Part shown: positions 1-8,150 of the stretch, piece after piece
Layout: the number at the start of each line of letters is the position of its first letter
How positions within the stretch are numbered: position 1 is the stretch's first letter
Source: Variovorax boronicumulans
GTDB lineage: Bacteria > Pseudomonadota > Gammaproteobacteria > Burkholderiales > Burkholderiaceae_C
DNA: 64,000 nucleotides
Reading direction: 5' to 3'
Assembly (NCBI RefSeq): GCF_019352895.1
Contig: NZ_JAAAFX010000004.1
Span: 1,286,991 to 1,350,990, forward strand
Made by a program: the position numbers and the translations under genes
Notes under the pieces: generated by a model
What the model saw: only the letters and a program-made list of their open reading frames with translations
Databases searched by the model: none
Told to the model about the DNA's origin: nothing

Positions 1-733
1 CCATGAATGCGCCAAATGCTTCGCGTGCCGCCGGCTCGCGCAGCATGCGGCCGAAGCTCTGGCCTTCCTCGTCCATGCGCTCGAGCACCGCGGCCTGCTG
101 CGATTTCTTGAGCAGGCGCTTGGTCTCGATCAGCGCCGTGAGCGGCTTGGCCGCCAGCTTGCGGGCTTGCGCCTGGGCGATGCCGTTGGCTTCGGTCGGC
201 GGCACCACGCGGTTCACCAGGCCGATCTCGAGCGCGGCCTCGGCCATGAAGGGTTCGCCCAGCAGCAGCGCCTCGGCCGCGCGGTGGTAGCCGAACATCT
301 GCGGCACCAGCAGGCTGGAAGCCGCCTCCGGGCACAGGCCCAGATTGACGAAGGGCATCGAGAAGGCCGCATTGTCGCCCGCGTAGACCAGGTCGCAATG
401 GAACAGCATCGTGGTGCCCACGCCCACGGCCGGACCGCAGACGGCGGCGACGAGGGGTTTGGGGAAGGTCGCGATGCCGCGCAGGAAGCGGAACACCGGC
501 GACTCGGTGGTCGCGGGCGGCGCGTTGAGGAAGTCGCCGATGTCGTTGCCGGCGCTGAAGATGGTCGGGTCGCCCTGGATCAGCACGGCGCGCACGGCCG
601 GGTCCTGCTCGGCAAGGGCCAGCGCGTCGGCCAGCTCGCCGTACATCGCGCCGGTGATCGAGTTCTTCTTGTCGACGCGGTTGAAAGTCAGGGTCATCAC
701 GCCGGCTTCGGCGTGGACGAGGATGTCGCTCAT
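1..733 (-). CDS. Enoyl-CoA hydratase/isomerase family protein (C-terminus cut by window edge)
   Basis: Read on the minus strand from ATG at 733, the frame is open to the window edge and gives about 244 residues beginning MSDILVHAEAGVMTLTFNRV. Crotonase-fold signs are FSAGNDIGDF (the oxyanion-hole strand, normally SAGxDL), GPAVGVGTTMLFHCDLVYA and FSMPFVNLGLCPEAASS. The Glu after LGLCP fits the catalytic region of the family. It probably hydrates or isomerises enoyl-CoA in beta-oxidation. It is the last visible gene of the operon, 4 nt after the thioesterase gene. The exact substrate cannot be told. The family call is firm; only the C-terminus is missing. Confidence 0.9.
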   Translation of the reverse strand, partial: MSDILVHAEAGVMTLTFNRVDKKNSITGAMYGELADALALAEQDPAVRAVLIQGDPTIFSAGNDIGDFLNAPPATTESPVFRFLRGIATFPKPLVAAVCGPAVGVGTTMLFHCDLVYAGDNAAFSMPFVNLGLCPEAASSLLVPQMFGYHRAAEALLLGEPFMAEAALEIGLVNRVVPPTEANGIAQAQARKLAAKPLTALIETKRLLKKSQQAAVLERMDEEGQSFGRMLREPAAREAFGAFM

Positions 734-737
734 GGGG

Positions 738-1571
738 TCATTCCTTGAAATAAACGATCTGGTTGGAGGTGGCGAGCAGCACGCCGGCTTCGCTCCAGAG
801 CTGGGCGCTCTGGTCGAAGAAGCCGTTGCGGAACTGTTGCCCGGCCGCACAGGCCAGAAGATAGCCGCTGCCGACCTCGGCCATCTGCGCCGCGTCGGTG
901 TGGAAGTAGGTGGTGATCGAGACCGTGCCGGCCGGTACCGGCTTGGCGCGGCGCAGCCAGACGCGCGGGAAGAACACGTCGCTCATGGCCGCGAGCGAGG
1001 GGAAGTCGAGCGCGCGGGCCTGCGCATCGCGCACCCAGAGCCGGGTCTGGCTGTGGTCGCCGCCGCCGTCCCAGGTCGAGGGCGGCGCGCCGCTGACCGG
1101 GCGCATGTCGTACTGCGCGAACCAGGCCACGCCGGCGCGCGCGGCTTCCATGCGCGCCAGGGTGTCGGGCCGCGCGACCTCCGGCATCGCCAGGTCGGTG
1201 CCGCCCCAGGTGTCGCGGCGCGCGGCCGTGACCACGGTGGCGGTGGTGGTCATCTGCGGCGCGCCGTCGATGCCCGCCTGCGTGATCTGCACGGTCCAGT
1301 GCTGGGTCGAGCGGTTGGTGCGCACCGGCGTGGCCTGCACGTCGAAGGCACCGGCCTCGATCGCGGCCGCGAAGTTCACCGTGAGCGCGATCGGCGCGCC
1401 CAGCAGGTCGGGATGCTGGAGCACCGCCTGCAGCGCGATCGCCGCGGTCATGCCGCCGAAGGGCCCGACCATGTTCCAGTAGTCCGGACTGGTCATGCCG
1501 GTGAAATGCCCGGCGCGGATGTCGCTGTGCTGGAGCGCGAGCGCCTTGTCGAATACGTGTTCTGTTGTCAC
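738..1571 (-). CDS. TesB-like acyl-CoA thioesterase family protein
   Basis: This 277-residue protein begins MTTEHVFDKALALQHSDIRAG. The segment HFTGMTSPDYWNMVGPFGGMTAA is typical of the N-terminal hot-dog domain of TesB-like (thioesterase_3) proteins, and the C-terminal half (PRVWLRRAKPVPAGTVSITTYFH) is the second hot-dog repeat. The family hydrolyses acyl-CoA to free acid and CoA. It lies between the thiolase (43 nt upstream) and the enoyl-CoA hydratase (4 nt downstream), so it is probably co-transcribed and relieves acyl-CoA build-up or handles odd chains. Substrate length is not deducible from the sequence. Confidence 0.85.
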   Translation of the reverse strand: MTTEHVFDKALALQHSDIRAGHFTGMTSPDYWNMVGPFGGMTAAIALQAVLQHPDLLGAPIALTVNFAAAIEAGAFDVQATPVRTNRSTQHWTVQITQAGIDGAPQMTTTATVVTAARRDTWGGTDLAMPEVARPDTLARMEAARAGVAWFAQYDMRPVSGAPPSTWDGGGDHSQTRLWVRDAQARALDFPSLAAMSDVFFPRVWLRRAKPVPAGTVSITTYFHTDAAQMAEVGSGYLLACAAGQQFRNGFFDQSAQLWSEAGVLLATSNQIVYFKE

Positions 1572-1614
1572 TGCCTGTCTCCTGTTCGATCGGTGGCGCC
1601 GGACCCCGCGGGGA

Positions 1615-2811
1615 TCAGACCCGCTCGAAGATGCCGGCGGCGCCCTGGCCCATGCCCACGCACATCGTGACCATGCCGTACTTCAGATTCTTGCGCCGCA
1701 AGGCATGCACGACTGTCGCGGAGCGGATAGCACCCGTCGCACCCAAGGGGTGGCCCAGCGCGATCGCGCCGCCCATGGGATTGACCTTGGACGGGTCGAG
1801 GCCCAGCGTGCGGATCACGGCCAGCGACTGCGCCGCGAAGGCCTCGTTGAGCTCGAACCAGTCGATGTCCTCGTGCTTGAGGCCCGCATAGCGCAGCGCG
1901 GCCGGGATCGCCTCGATCGGGCCGATGCCCATGATCTCGGGCGGCACGCCCTTGCTCGCGAAGCTCACGAAGCGCGCCAGCGGCGTCAGGCCGAACTGCT
2001 TGACCGCCTTCTCGCTGGCGAGAATCAGCGCGCCCGCGCCGTCGGAGGTCTGCGAGCTGTTGCCCGCCGTGACCGTGCCGCGCGCCGCGAACACGGTGCG
2101 CAGCCGGGCCAGGCCTTCGATCGAGGTGTCGGGCCGTGCGCCTTCGTCGAGCGACACGGTGCGGCGCTTGGCGATCGCTTCGCCGGTGGCGAGGTCGGGC
2201 GTGCGGTCGGTCACCTCGATCGGCGTGATCTCGTCGGCGAACTCGCCGGCCTGCTGTGCCGCGAGCGCCTTCTGGTGCGAGGCGAGCGCGAATTCGTCCT
2301 GCGCCTCGCGGCTCACCTTCCACTGCTGCGCGACCTTCTCGGCCGTCAGGCCCATGCCGTAGGCGATGCCCAAGTCGCCCTCGCGCTCGAAGATCGAGGG
2401 CGACAGCGAGGGCGCGTTGCCCATCATCGGCACCATGCTCATGCTCTCGACACCGGCCGCGATCATCACGTCGGCCTCGCCCACGCGGATGCGGTCGGCC
2501 GCCATCTGCACGGCCGACAGGCCCGAAGCGCAGAAGCGGTTGACCGTGATGCCGCCGATGCTGTTGGGCAGGCCGGCCAGCACCGCGCCGATGCGCGCGA
2601 TGTTCAGGCCCTGTTGCGATTCGGGGATCGCGCAGCCGCAGATGATGTCCTCGATGGCCTTGGGGTCGAGGCCCGGCACGGCCGCGAGCGCGGCCTTGAG
2701 CGTGGTCGCAAGCAGGTCGTCGGGCCGGTAGTTGCGGAAGTAGCCGCGGTGCGACTTGCCGATGGGGGTGCGGGTGGCGGAGACGATGTAGGCGTCTTGG
2801 ACTTGTTTCAT
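1615..2811 (-). CDS. fadA: Acetyl-CoA C-acyltransferase (3-ketoacyl-CoA thiolase)
   Basis: This is a 398-residue thiolase of normal length. The nucleophile Cys94 sits in NRFCASGLSA, His354 in GGAIALGHPLG, and the second catalytic cysteine, Cys384, in MCVGMGQG. It cleaves 3-ketoacyl-CoA to acetyl-CoA and a shortened acyl-CoA, the last step of beta-oxidation. The ATG at 2811 overlaps the stop of the DUF559 gene (ATGA), and its ribosome-binding site (AGGAG) lies inside that gene's tail. It would normally sit directly behind the FadB-type gene; here a 0.44-kb cassette separates them. Whether it prefers long or short chains is not decided. Confidence 0.95.
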   Translation of the reverse strand: MKQVQDAYIVSATRTPIGKSHRGYFRNYRPDDLLATTLKAALAAVPGLDPKAIEDIICGCAIPESQQGLNIARIGAVLAGLPNSIGGITVNRFCASGLSAVQMAADRIRVGEADVMIAAGVESMSMVPMMGNAPSLSPSIFEREGDLGIAYGMGLTAEKVAQQWKVSREAQDEFALASHQKALAAQQAGEFADEITPIEVTDRTPDLATGEAIAKRRTVSLDEGARPDTSIEGLARLRTVFAARGTVTAGNSSQTSDGAGALILASEKAVKQFGLTPLARFVSFASKGVPPEIMGIGPIEAIPAALRYAGLKHEDIDWFELNEAFAAQSLAVIRTLGLDPSKVNPMGGAIALGHPLGATGAIRSATVVHALRRKNLKYGMVTMCVGMGQGAAGIFERV

Positions 2812-3233
2812 GGAGAGCTCCTGGATGTGGCTCCTTCCCCCTCTGGGGGAAGGTTGGGATGGGGGCAGGCGGCCGTCAATTCGTCGATGCGATTGACGAT
2901 CACCTGCAACACCCCTTCAAGATTGACAAAGGGATCGTTCGATCCGAAGCGCAGCACCTCGAAGCCCTGCGCACGCAGGAAGGTGTCGCGTCGTGCGTCG
3001 TGGTCCTGCTGCGCTTGATGCTGCGAGCCGTCGAGTTCGACGATCAGCTTCGGACCGAGACAGGCGAAGTCGGCGATGTAGTGGCCCAGCGGATGCTGCC
3101 GACGAAACTTCACGCCCAACTGCTCGTTGCGCAGGCCGCTCCAGAGCCTGCGCTCGGCGTCGGTCATCCCGCGGCGCAGGACGCGGGCGTTCTGCTGAGC
3201 TTTGGAGGTGGATTGGTTTTGCATCGGCTGCAT
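2808..3233 (-). CDS. DUF559 / PD-(D/E)XK-type endonuclease-domain protein in a REP-flanked cassette
   Basis: This 141-residue protein has the DUF559 signature: an RRxMTxAERRLWxxLR helix near residues 20-35, FRRQHPLGHYIADFAC, then LIVELDGSQH (the E-x-D catalytic core of this Vsr-like nuclease fold) and LRFGSNDPF. The start codon is at the inner edge of one REP-like palindrome (3232-3270). The C-terminal PHPNLPPEGEG is simply the translation of the inverted copy (2830-2868). It separates fadB from fadA and overlaps fadA by 4 nt. Activity and target are unknown for the family. A role in moving the flanking repeats is an inference discussed in the findings. Confidence 0.85.
   Translation of the reverse strand: MQPMQNQSTSKAQQNARVLRRGMTDAERRLWSGLRNEQLGVKFRRQHPLGHYIADFACLGPKLIVELDGSQHQAQQDHDARRDTFLRAQGFEVLRFGSNDPFVNLEGVLQVIVNRIDELTAACPHPNLPPEGEGATSRSSP
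2830..2868 (-). repeat. REP-like palindrome, left copy flanking the DUF559 gene
   Basis: It contains the hairpin CCTTCCCCCTCTGGGGGAAGG followed by a GGGATGGGGG tail. It is the inverse of the copy at 3232-3270 and matches the element at 18230-18266. It encodes the last residues of the DUF559 protein. Confidence 0.85.
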
Positions 3234-3270
3234 GCCCCCATCCCTGCCTTCCCCCAGAGGGGGAAGGAGA
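3232..3270 (+). repeat. REP-like palindrome, right copy flanking the DUF559 gene
   Basis: It reads CCCCCATCCC followed by the hairpin CCTTCCCCCAGAGGGGGAAGG. It is in inverted orientation to 2830-2868 and directly abuts the nuclease start codon. It lies between the fadB stop and the DUF559 gene. Confidence 0.85.
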
Positions 3271-3284
3271 AACGCGGGATCCGC

Positions 3285-5684
3285 TCAGTTCCGAACCGGC
3301 TTCCCCGTGCCCAGCATCCCCATGATCCGTTCCTGCGTCTTCGGATGCACGATGAGCGAGCAGAAGGCCTTGCGTTCCAGCGCCATGACGTATTCCTCGG
3401 TCACGAGCGAGCCCGCGTCCACGTCGCCGCCGGTGACCACGTGCGCGATCAGGCTCGCGATGTGGAAGTCGTGCGCGCTGATGAAGCCGCCGTCGCGCAT
3501 GTTCACGAGTTGCCCCTTGATGGTCGCGGCGCCGCTGCGGCCCGCCACGCGGAACGTGCGGCGCAGCGGGGCGCGGTAGCCGGCGTCGGCCATGGCCCTG
3601 GCCTGCTGCAGCGCCACGTAGAGCAGTTCGTCCTTGTTCGGCACGATCACATCGCTGTCGAGCAGGTAGCCCAGCTTCTTCGAATCGAGCGCGCCGGTGC
3701 CGACCTTGGCCATCGCCGCGGCGGTGAAGCCTTCGGTGAGGAAGGGCAGCAGGTCGGTGCCCGTCGAAGCCGCGGCGTTCTCGGCCGCGCGGCGTGCGAT
3801 GTAGGTCAGGCCGCCCGCGCCGGGGATCAGACCCACGCCGACCTCGACCAGGCCGATGTAGCTCTCCATCGCCGCGACACGCTTCGCCGAGTACACCGCC
3901 AGCTCGCAACCACCACCCAGCGCCATGCCGCGCACGGCGGAGATCACCGGCACGCTGGCGTAGCGGATCTTGAGCATGGTGTTCTGCAGCTCTTCTTCCG
4001 CGCCCTCGACCGCGCCGATGCCCGCCACCACGAAGGCCGGCAACATGGCCTGCAGGTCGGCGCCGACCGAGAACACCTCGTCGGGCGACCAGATCACCAG
4101 GCCCTTGTATTCGGCCTCGGCCAGGTCGACCGCGGCGCCCAGCGCCTCGGCCACGTCGGGGCTGATGGCGTGCATCTTCGACTGGATGCTGGCGATCAGC
4201 ACTTCGCCGTCGAGCGTCCAGACGCGCACGTCGCCCTCGTCGCTGAGCGTCGTGCCGGCCGTGTTGGCATCGGCCGCGTTGGCGCCGCGCACGCTCTCGG
4301 GGAACAGCTGGCGGTCATGCACCGGCAGCTTGCGCTGCGCCACGAATTTGTTCTGCGACGCGCTCCACGAGCCTTCGGGCGTGTGCACGCCACCCGCCTC
4401 GGCCACCGGGCCTTCGAACACCCACTTCGGCAGCGGTGCCGTGCTGAGCGCCTTGCCGGCGTCGATGTCTTCCTGCACCCACTTCGCGACCTGCGCCCAC
4501 CCTGCTTCCTGCCAGAGCTCGAACGGGCCCTGCTTCATGCCGAAGCCCCAGCGCATCGCGAAGTCGATGTCGCGCGCGCTCTCGGCGATCTCGGCCAGGT
4601 GCACGGCGGCATAGTGGAAGCCGTCGCGCAGGATGGCCCAGAGGAACTGGCCCTGCGGTCCTTCGCTCTCGCGCAACAGCTTCAGGCGTTCGCCCGCGGG
4701 TTTCCTGAGCATGCGGCCGTAGACCTCGTCGGCCTTCTCGCCGGCGGGCACGTAGTCGCCGCTCGCCAGGTCGAAGCGCAGGATGTCGCGGCCGACCTTC
4801 TTGAAGAAACCGGCCTTGGTCTTCTGGCCCAGGTTGCCGAGTTCGAGCAGCTTGGCGAGCACCGGCGGCGTCGCGAAGTTGGCATAGAAGGGATCGGTCT
4901 CGGCGTTCAGGTTGTCCTGCAGCGTCTTCACGACGTGGGCCATGGTGTCCAGGCCGACCACGTCGGCGGTGCGGAAGGTGCCCGAGCTCGCGCGGCCCAG
5001 CTTCTTGCCCGTGAGGTCGTCCACCACGTCGGGCGTGAGGTCGAACTTCTCGACTTCCTTCAAGGTCGCCAGCATGCCGGCGATGCCGACGCGGTTGGCG
5101 ATGAAGTTGGGCGTGTCGTGCGCACGCACCACGCCCTTGCCCAGCGTGCTGGTGACGAAGGCTTCGAGGTCGTCGAGCACCTGCGGCTGCGTGGTGGGCG
5201 TGTTGATCAGCTCCACCAGGAACATGTAGCGCGGCGGGTTGAAGAAGTGGATGCCGCAGAAGCGCGGCTTCAGGGCTTCGGGCAGCGCCTCGCTCAACTT
5301 GGTGATGGACAGGCCCGAGGTGTTCGAAGCCAGGATCGAATGCTTGGCGACGTGCGGCGCGATCTTCTTGTAGAGATCGAGCTTCCAGTCCATGCGCTCG
5401 GCGATGGCCTCGATGATCAGGTCGCACTCGCCGAGCTTGGCCAGGTCGTCCTCGTAGTTGGCGGGCTCGATCAGCACGGCATCGGCCACATCGCCCAGAG
5501 GCGCGGGCTTCTGCTTCTTGAGGTTGTCGATGGCGCGCGTGACGATGCCGTTCTTGGGGCCGTCCTTGGCCGCAAGATCGAACAGCACGACGGGGACGCG
5601 CACGTTGACGAGGTGGGCCGCGATCTGCGCACCCATCACGCCGGCGCCGAGCACGGCGACTTTCTTCACTTGAAATCGGGACAT
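3285..5684 (-). CDS. fadB: 3-hydroxyacyl-CoA dehydrogenase / enoyl-CoA hydratase bifunctional protein
   Basis: From ATG at 5684 the protein is 799 residues (MSRFQVKKVAVLGAGVMG). An upstream open extension to 5981 is not used, since it lies over a dispersed repeat and lacks homology. Order of domains: NAD-binding Rossmann fold with GAGVMG at the start, the 3-hydroxyacyl-CoA dehydrogenase His in CGIHFFNPPRYM, a C-terminal dehydrogenase domain, and then a crotonase domain at the C-terminus (AVRGMALGGGCELAVYS, EVGVGLIPGAGG). This dehydrogenase-first order is that of FadN-like proteins, the reverse of E. coli FadB. It catalyses hydration and NAD-dependent oxidation of enoyl-CoA. With fadA it forms the beta-oxidation core. 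Confidence 0.93.
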   Translation of the reverse strand: MSRFQVKKVAVLGAGVMGAQIAAHLVNVRVPVVLFDLAAKDGPKNGIVTRAIDNLKKQKPAPLGDVADAVLIEPANYEDDLAKLGECDLIIEAIAERMDWKLDLYKKIAPHVAKHSILASNTSGLSITKLSEALPEALKPRFCGIHFFNPPRYMFLVELINTPTTQPQVLDDLEAFVTSTLGKGVVRAHDTPNFIANRVGIAGMLATLKEVEKFDLTPDVVDDLTGKKLGRASSGTFRTADVVGLDTMAHVVKTLQDNLNAETDPFYANFATPPVLAKLLELGNLGQKTKAGFFKKVGRDILRFDLASGDYVPAGEKADEVYGRMLRKPAGERLKLLRESEGPQGQFLWAILRDGFHYAAVHLAEIAESARDIDFAMRWGFGMKQGPFELWQEAGWAQVAKWVQEDIDAGKALSTAPLPKWVFEGPVAEAGGVHTPEGSWSASQNKFVAQRKLPVHDRQLFPESVRGANAADANTAGTTLSDEGDVRVWTLDGEVLIASIQSKMHAISPDVAEALGAAVDLAEAEYKGLVIWSPDEVFSVGADLQAMLPAFVVAGIGAVEGAEEELQNTMLKIRYASVPVISAVRGMALGGGCELAVYSAKRVAAMESYIGLVEVGVGLIPGAGGLTYIARRAAENAAASTGTDLLPFLTEGFTAAAMAKVGTGALDSKKLGYLLDSDVIVPNKDELLYVALQQARAMADAGYRAPLRRTFRVAGRSGAATIKGQLVNMRDGGFISAHDFHIASLIAHVVTGGDVDAGSLVTEEYVMALERKAFCSLIVHPKTQERIMGMLGTGKPVRN

Positions 5685-5718
5685 AGCGGGGTTTCGAAGT
5701 TCTGAGTCAGTTCGGGGA

Positions 5719-5808
5719 ACACCGCGGAACCGGCTGTGCCGGGCCGCTGGTGTTGCCCCCTTGAGGGGGAGGCTGCTACACGAAGTGAGCAGCGACGGGA
5801 GTGGGTCA
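5719..5808. repeat. Dispersed repeat family 1, copy at the DUF2147 stop codon
   Basis: It shares CACCGCGGAACCGGCT..GCCGGGCCGCTGGTGT and ACACGAAGTG with the two copies at 22818-23010. It includes the palindromes CCCCCTTGAGGGGG and CCGGCT/GCCGG. It begins at the stop of the minus-strand DUF2147 gene and fills the space before fadB. Confidence 0.8.
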
Positions 5809-6240
5809 AGGAACACGGTTCCAGGTTTGGGTGCGCCAGAAAGGGCCCAGGTAGCCGCGCACCTCGAGCTTCTTGCCGCCCTCGATGGGCGTGAAGCTCG
5901 CGCGGTATTCCTTGCCGTTCTCGGGGTCGAGGATCTTGCCCCCTTCCCAGACGTCCTTGCCTTCGGCCTTCTTGCCGCCACGGATGATCTCGAGGCCGGC
6001 CATGGGCTGGCCCTTGCGGTCGTCGCTGCATTCCTCGCAGACCGCGTCGGGCTTGCCGTCCTTCTTCAACGACTTCTCGATGCGCCCGAGCAGCGCACCG
6101 TTGGTCTCACCGATGCGGATCTCGGCCTTGGCCTCGCCGGTCTTGTCGTCGACGTTGCGCCACAGCCCCACCGGGCTGCTCTGGGCCATGGCCGACGCCG
6201 CGATGGCGCCGAACAGAAGGGTCGCGAGTGTTTTTTTCAT
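5806..6240 (-). CDS. DUF2147-domain exported protein
   Basis: This 144-residue protein opens with a clear signal peptide, MKKTLATLLFGAIAASAMA, cleaved before QSSPVGLW. The mature part follows the DUF2147 pattern: PVGLWRNVDDKTGEAKAEIRI, a central CEEC pair, GLEIIRGGKKAEGKDVWEGGKILDPENGKEY, and LEVRGYLGPFWRTQTWNRV. The family is periplasmic, lipocalin-like in prediction, and of unknown biochemical role. It sits between the acyl-CoA dehydrogenase gene (43 nt) and fadB, probably in the same transcript. A link to lipid handling is inferred from position only. Confidence 0.9.
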   Translation of the reverse strand: MKKTLATLLFGAIAASAMAQSSPVGLWRNVDDKTGEAKAEIRIGETNGALLGRIEKSLKKDGKPDAVCEECSDDRKGQPMAGLEIIRGGKKAEGKDVWEGGKILDPENGKEYRASFTPIEGGKKLEVRGYLGPFWRTQTWNRVP

Positions 6241-6283
6241 GCGTGTCTCCCGGTGCGTTGAAGAAGGATGGGAAGGGTTGGCC

Positions 6284-8080
6284 TCAGGCCAGTGCGGCGT
6301 CGGTGTCCATCAACACCTTGCTGCCGGCACGCGCGGTGCGCATCAGCGTCGCGGTCTCGGGGAACAGCTTGGCGAAGTAGAAGCGAGCCGTCTGCAGCTT
6401 GGCGACGTAGAAGGGGTCGGTGTTGCCGGCGGCGATCTCGCGCAGCGCGACCTGGGCCATGCGGGCGAACAGGTAGCCGAACACGAAATGGCCAGCCACG
6501 CGCAGGTAGTCCACCGCGGCGGCGCCCACTTCGTCGGGGTTCTGGAAGCCCTTGAAGCCGATCTCGGTGGTGAACTTGGTCAGCTGTTCGCCCAGCACCG
6601 CGATCGGCGTGATGAACTCGCTCATCTTCTCGTTCACGCCCTCTTCGGCCACCAGTGCGCCGACCAGCTTGCCGAACTTCTTGAGCGTGGCACCGTTGTT
6701 GCCCAGGATCTTGCGGCCCAGCAGGTCCAGCGACTGGATGGTGTTGGTGCCTTCGTAGATCATGTTGATGCGGTTGTCCCGCACGAACTGCTCCATGCCC
6801 CATTCCTTGATGAAGCCGTGGCCGCCGAAGACCTGCATGCAGGCGTTGGTCGCGGTGTGGCCGTTGTCGGTGATGAAGGCCTTGACGATGGGCGTGAGCA
6901 GCGCGACCAGTTCGCCGCTGTCCTTGCGCACCTTCTCGTCGGGATGGTGGTGTTCCTTGTCGAGCAGCAGCGTGCAGAAGATCTGCAGCGCGCGGCCGCC
7001 TTCGGCATAGGCCTTGGCCGTGAGCAGCATCTTGCGCACGTCGGGGTGCACGATGATCGGATCGGCTTCCTTGTCCTTGGCCTTCACGCCCGACAGCGAG
7101 CGCATCTGCAGCCGGTCCTTGGCATAGGCCAGCGCGTTCTGGTAGGCCACTTCGGTCAGGCCCAGCGACTGGTTGCCCACGCCCAGGCGGGCGGCGTTCA
7201 TCATCACGAACATGGCGGCCAGGCCCTTGTTGGGCTCGCCCACCAGCGTGCCGGTGGCGCCTTCGATCACGATCTGCGCGGTGGCGTTGCCGTGGATGCC
7301 CATCTTGTGCTCGAGGCCGGCGCAGAAGATCGGGTTGCGCTCGCCCAGCGAGCCGTCGGCCTTGACGTGGAACTTGGGCACCACGAACAGGCTGATCCCC
7401 TTGCTGCCCTTGGGCGCGTCGGGCAGGCGGGCCAGCACCAGATGGATGATGTTGTCCGTCATGTCGTGCTCACCGGCCGAGATGAAGATCTTGCTGCCGG
7501 TGATGCGGTAGCTGCCGTCGGCCTGCGGTTCGGCCTTGGTGCGCAGCAGGCCCAGGTCGGTGCCGCAATGGGGCTCGGTCAGGCACATGGTGCCGGTCCA
7601 CTCGCCGCTCACCAGCTTGGGCAGGTAGGTCTTCTTCTGCTCGTCGGTGCCGTGCGCCACCAGCGCCTCGTAGGCGCCGTGCGAGAGGCCCGGGTACATG
7701 GTCCAGGCCTGGTTGGCGCTGTTGAGCATTTCGTAGAGGCACTGGTTGACCACGAAGGGCAGGCCCTGGCCGCCGAACTTCGGGTCGCAGGACAGCGCGG
7801 CCCAGCCACCTTCGACGAACTTGGCGTAGGCGTCCTTGAAGCCCGTGGGCGTCTTGACCTCGTGCGTGGCCTTGTCGAGCACGCAGCCCTCTTCGTCGCC
7901 GCCGATGTTCAGCGGGAAGGTGACTTCGGCCGCGAACTTGCCGGCCTCCTCGATGACCGCGTTGACGGTGTCGATGTCGGTCTCGGCATGGACCGGCAGC
8001 GCCTTGAACTCGTCGGTGACCTTGAGGACTTCGTGCAGGACGAACTGCATGTCGCGCAGCGGTGGGGTGTAGAGCGGCAT
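6284..8080 (-). CDS. Acyl-CoA dehydrogenase (598-residue, C-terminal-extension subfamily)
   Basis: This 598-residue protein starts MPLYTPPLRDMQFVLHEVL, typical of the large acyl-CoA dehydrogenases with an extra C-terminal domain (the group that includes DmdC-like enzymes). Seen are FAD/substrate-binding MCLTEPHCGTDLGL and SAGEHDMTDNI, FGGHGFIKEWGMEQFVRD, and MIYEGTNTIQ, with the catalytic-base Glu near residue 443. It introduces the trans-2 double bond into acyl-CoA, passing electrons to ETF. It is the first enzyme gene behind the TetR regulator, about 70 nt downstream. Chain-length preference is unknown. Confidence 0.92.
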   Translation of the reverse strand: MPLYTPPLRDMQFVLHEVLKVTDEFKALPVHAETDIDTVNAVIEEAGKFAAEVTFPLNIGGDEEGCVLDKATHEVKTPTGFKDAYAKFVEGGWAALSCDPKFGGQGLPFVVNQCLYEMLNSANQAWTMYPGLSHGAYEALVAHGTDEQKKTYLPKLVSGEWTGTMCLTEPHCGTDLGLLRTKAEPQADGSYRITGSKIFISAGEHDMTDNIIHLVLARLPDAPKGSKGISLFVVPKFHVKADGSLGERNPIFCAGLEHKMGIHGNATAQIVIEGATGTLVGEPNKGLAAMFVMMNAARLGVGNQSLGLTEVAYQNALAYAKDRLQMRSLSGVKAKDKEADPIIVHPDVRKMLLTAKAYAEGGRALQIFCTLLLDKEHHHPDEKVRKDSGELVALLTPIVKAFITDNGHTATNACMQVFGGHGFIKEWGMEQFVRDNRINMIYEGTNTIQSLDLLGRKILGNNGATLKKFGKLVGALVAEEGVNEKMSEFITPIAVLGEQLTKFTTEIGFKGFQNPDEVGAAAVDYLRVAGHFVFGYLFARMAQVALREIAAGNTDPFYVAKLQTARFYFAKLFPETATLMRTARAGSKVLMDTDAALA

Positions 8081-8150
8081 CGATGGACTCCGGAAAAGGA
8101 AAGAGGAAAGAGAAAGGGAAAAACGCGAAAAGAACGAAGACGGCGGCGCC

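Noticed and set aside
488..733. Plus-strand frames over the first gene
   Set aside because: The minus strand encodes a clear crotonase; plus-strand frames are shadows.
2808..2868. A functional proline-rich C-terminal tail on the DUF559 protein
   Set aside because: It is the translation of the REP-like palindrome and is better seen as repeat sequence.
2859..5705. A 948-codon plus-strand open frame across the fadB region
   Set aside because: It is antisense to fadB, rich in His/Arg/Gly/Ala with no family motif; high third-position GC creates such frames throughout the window.
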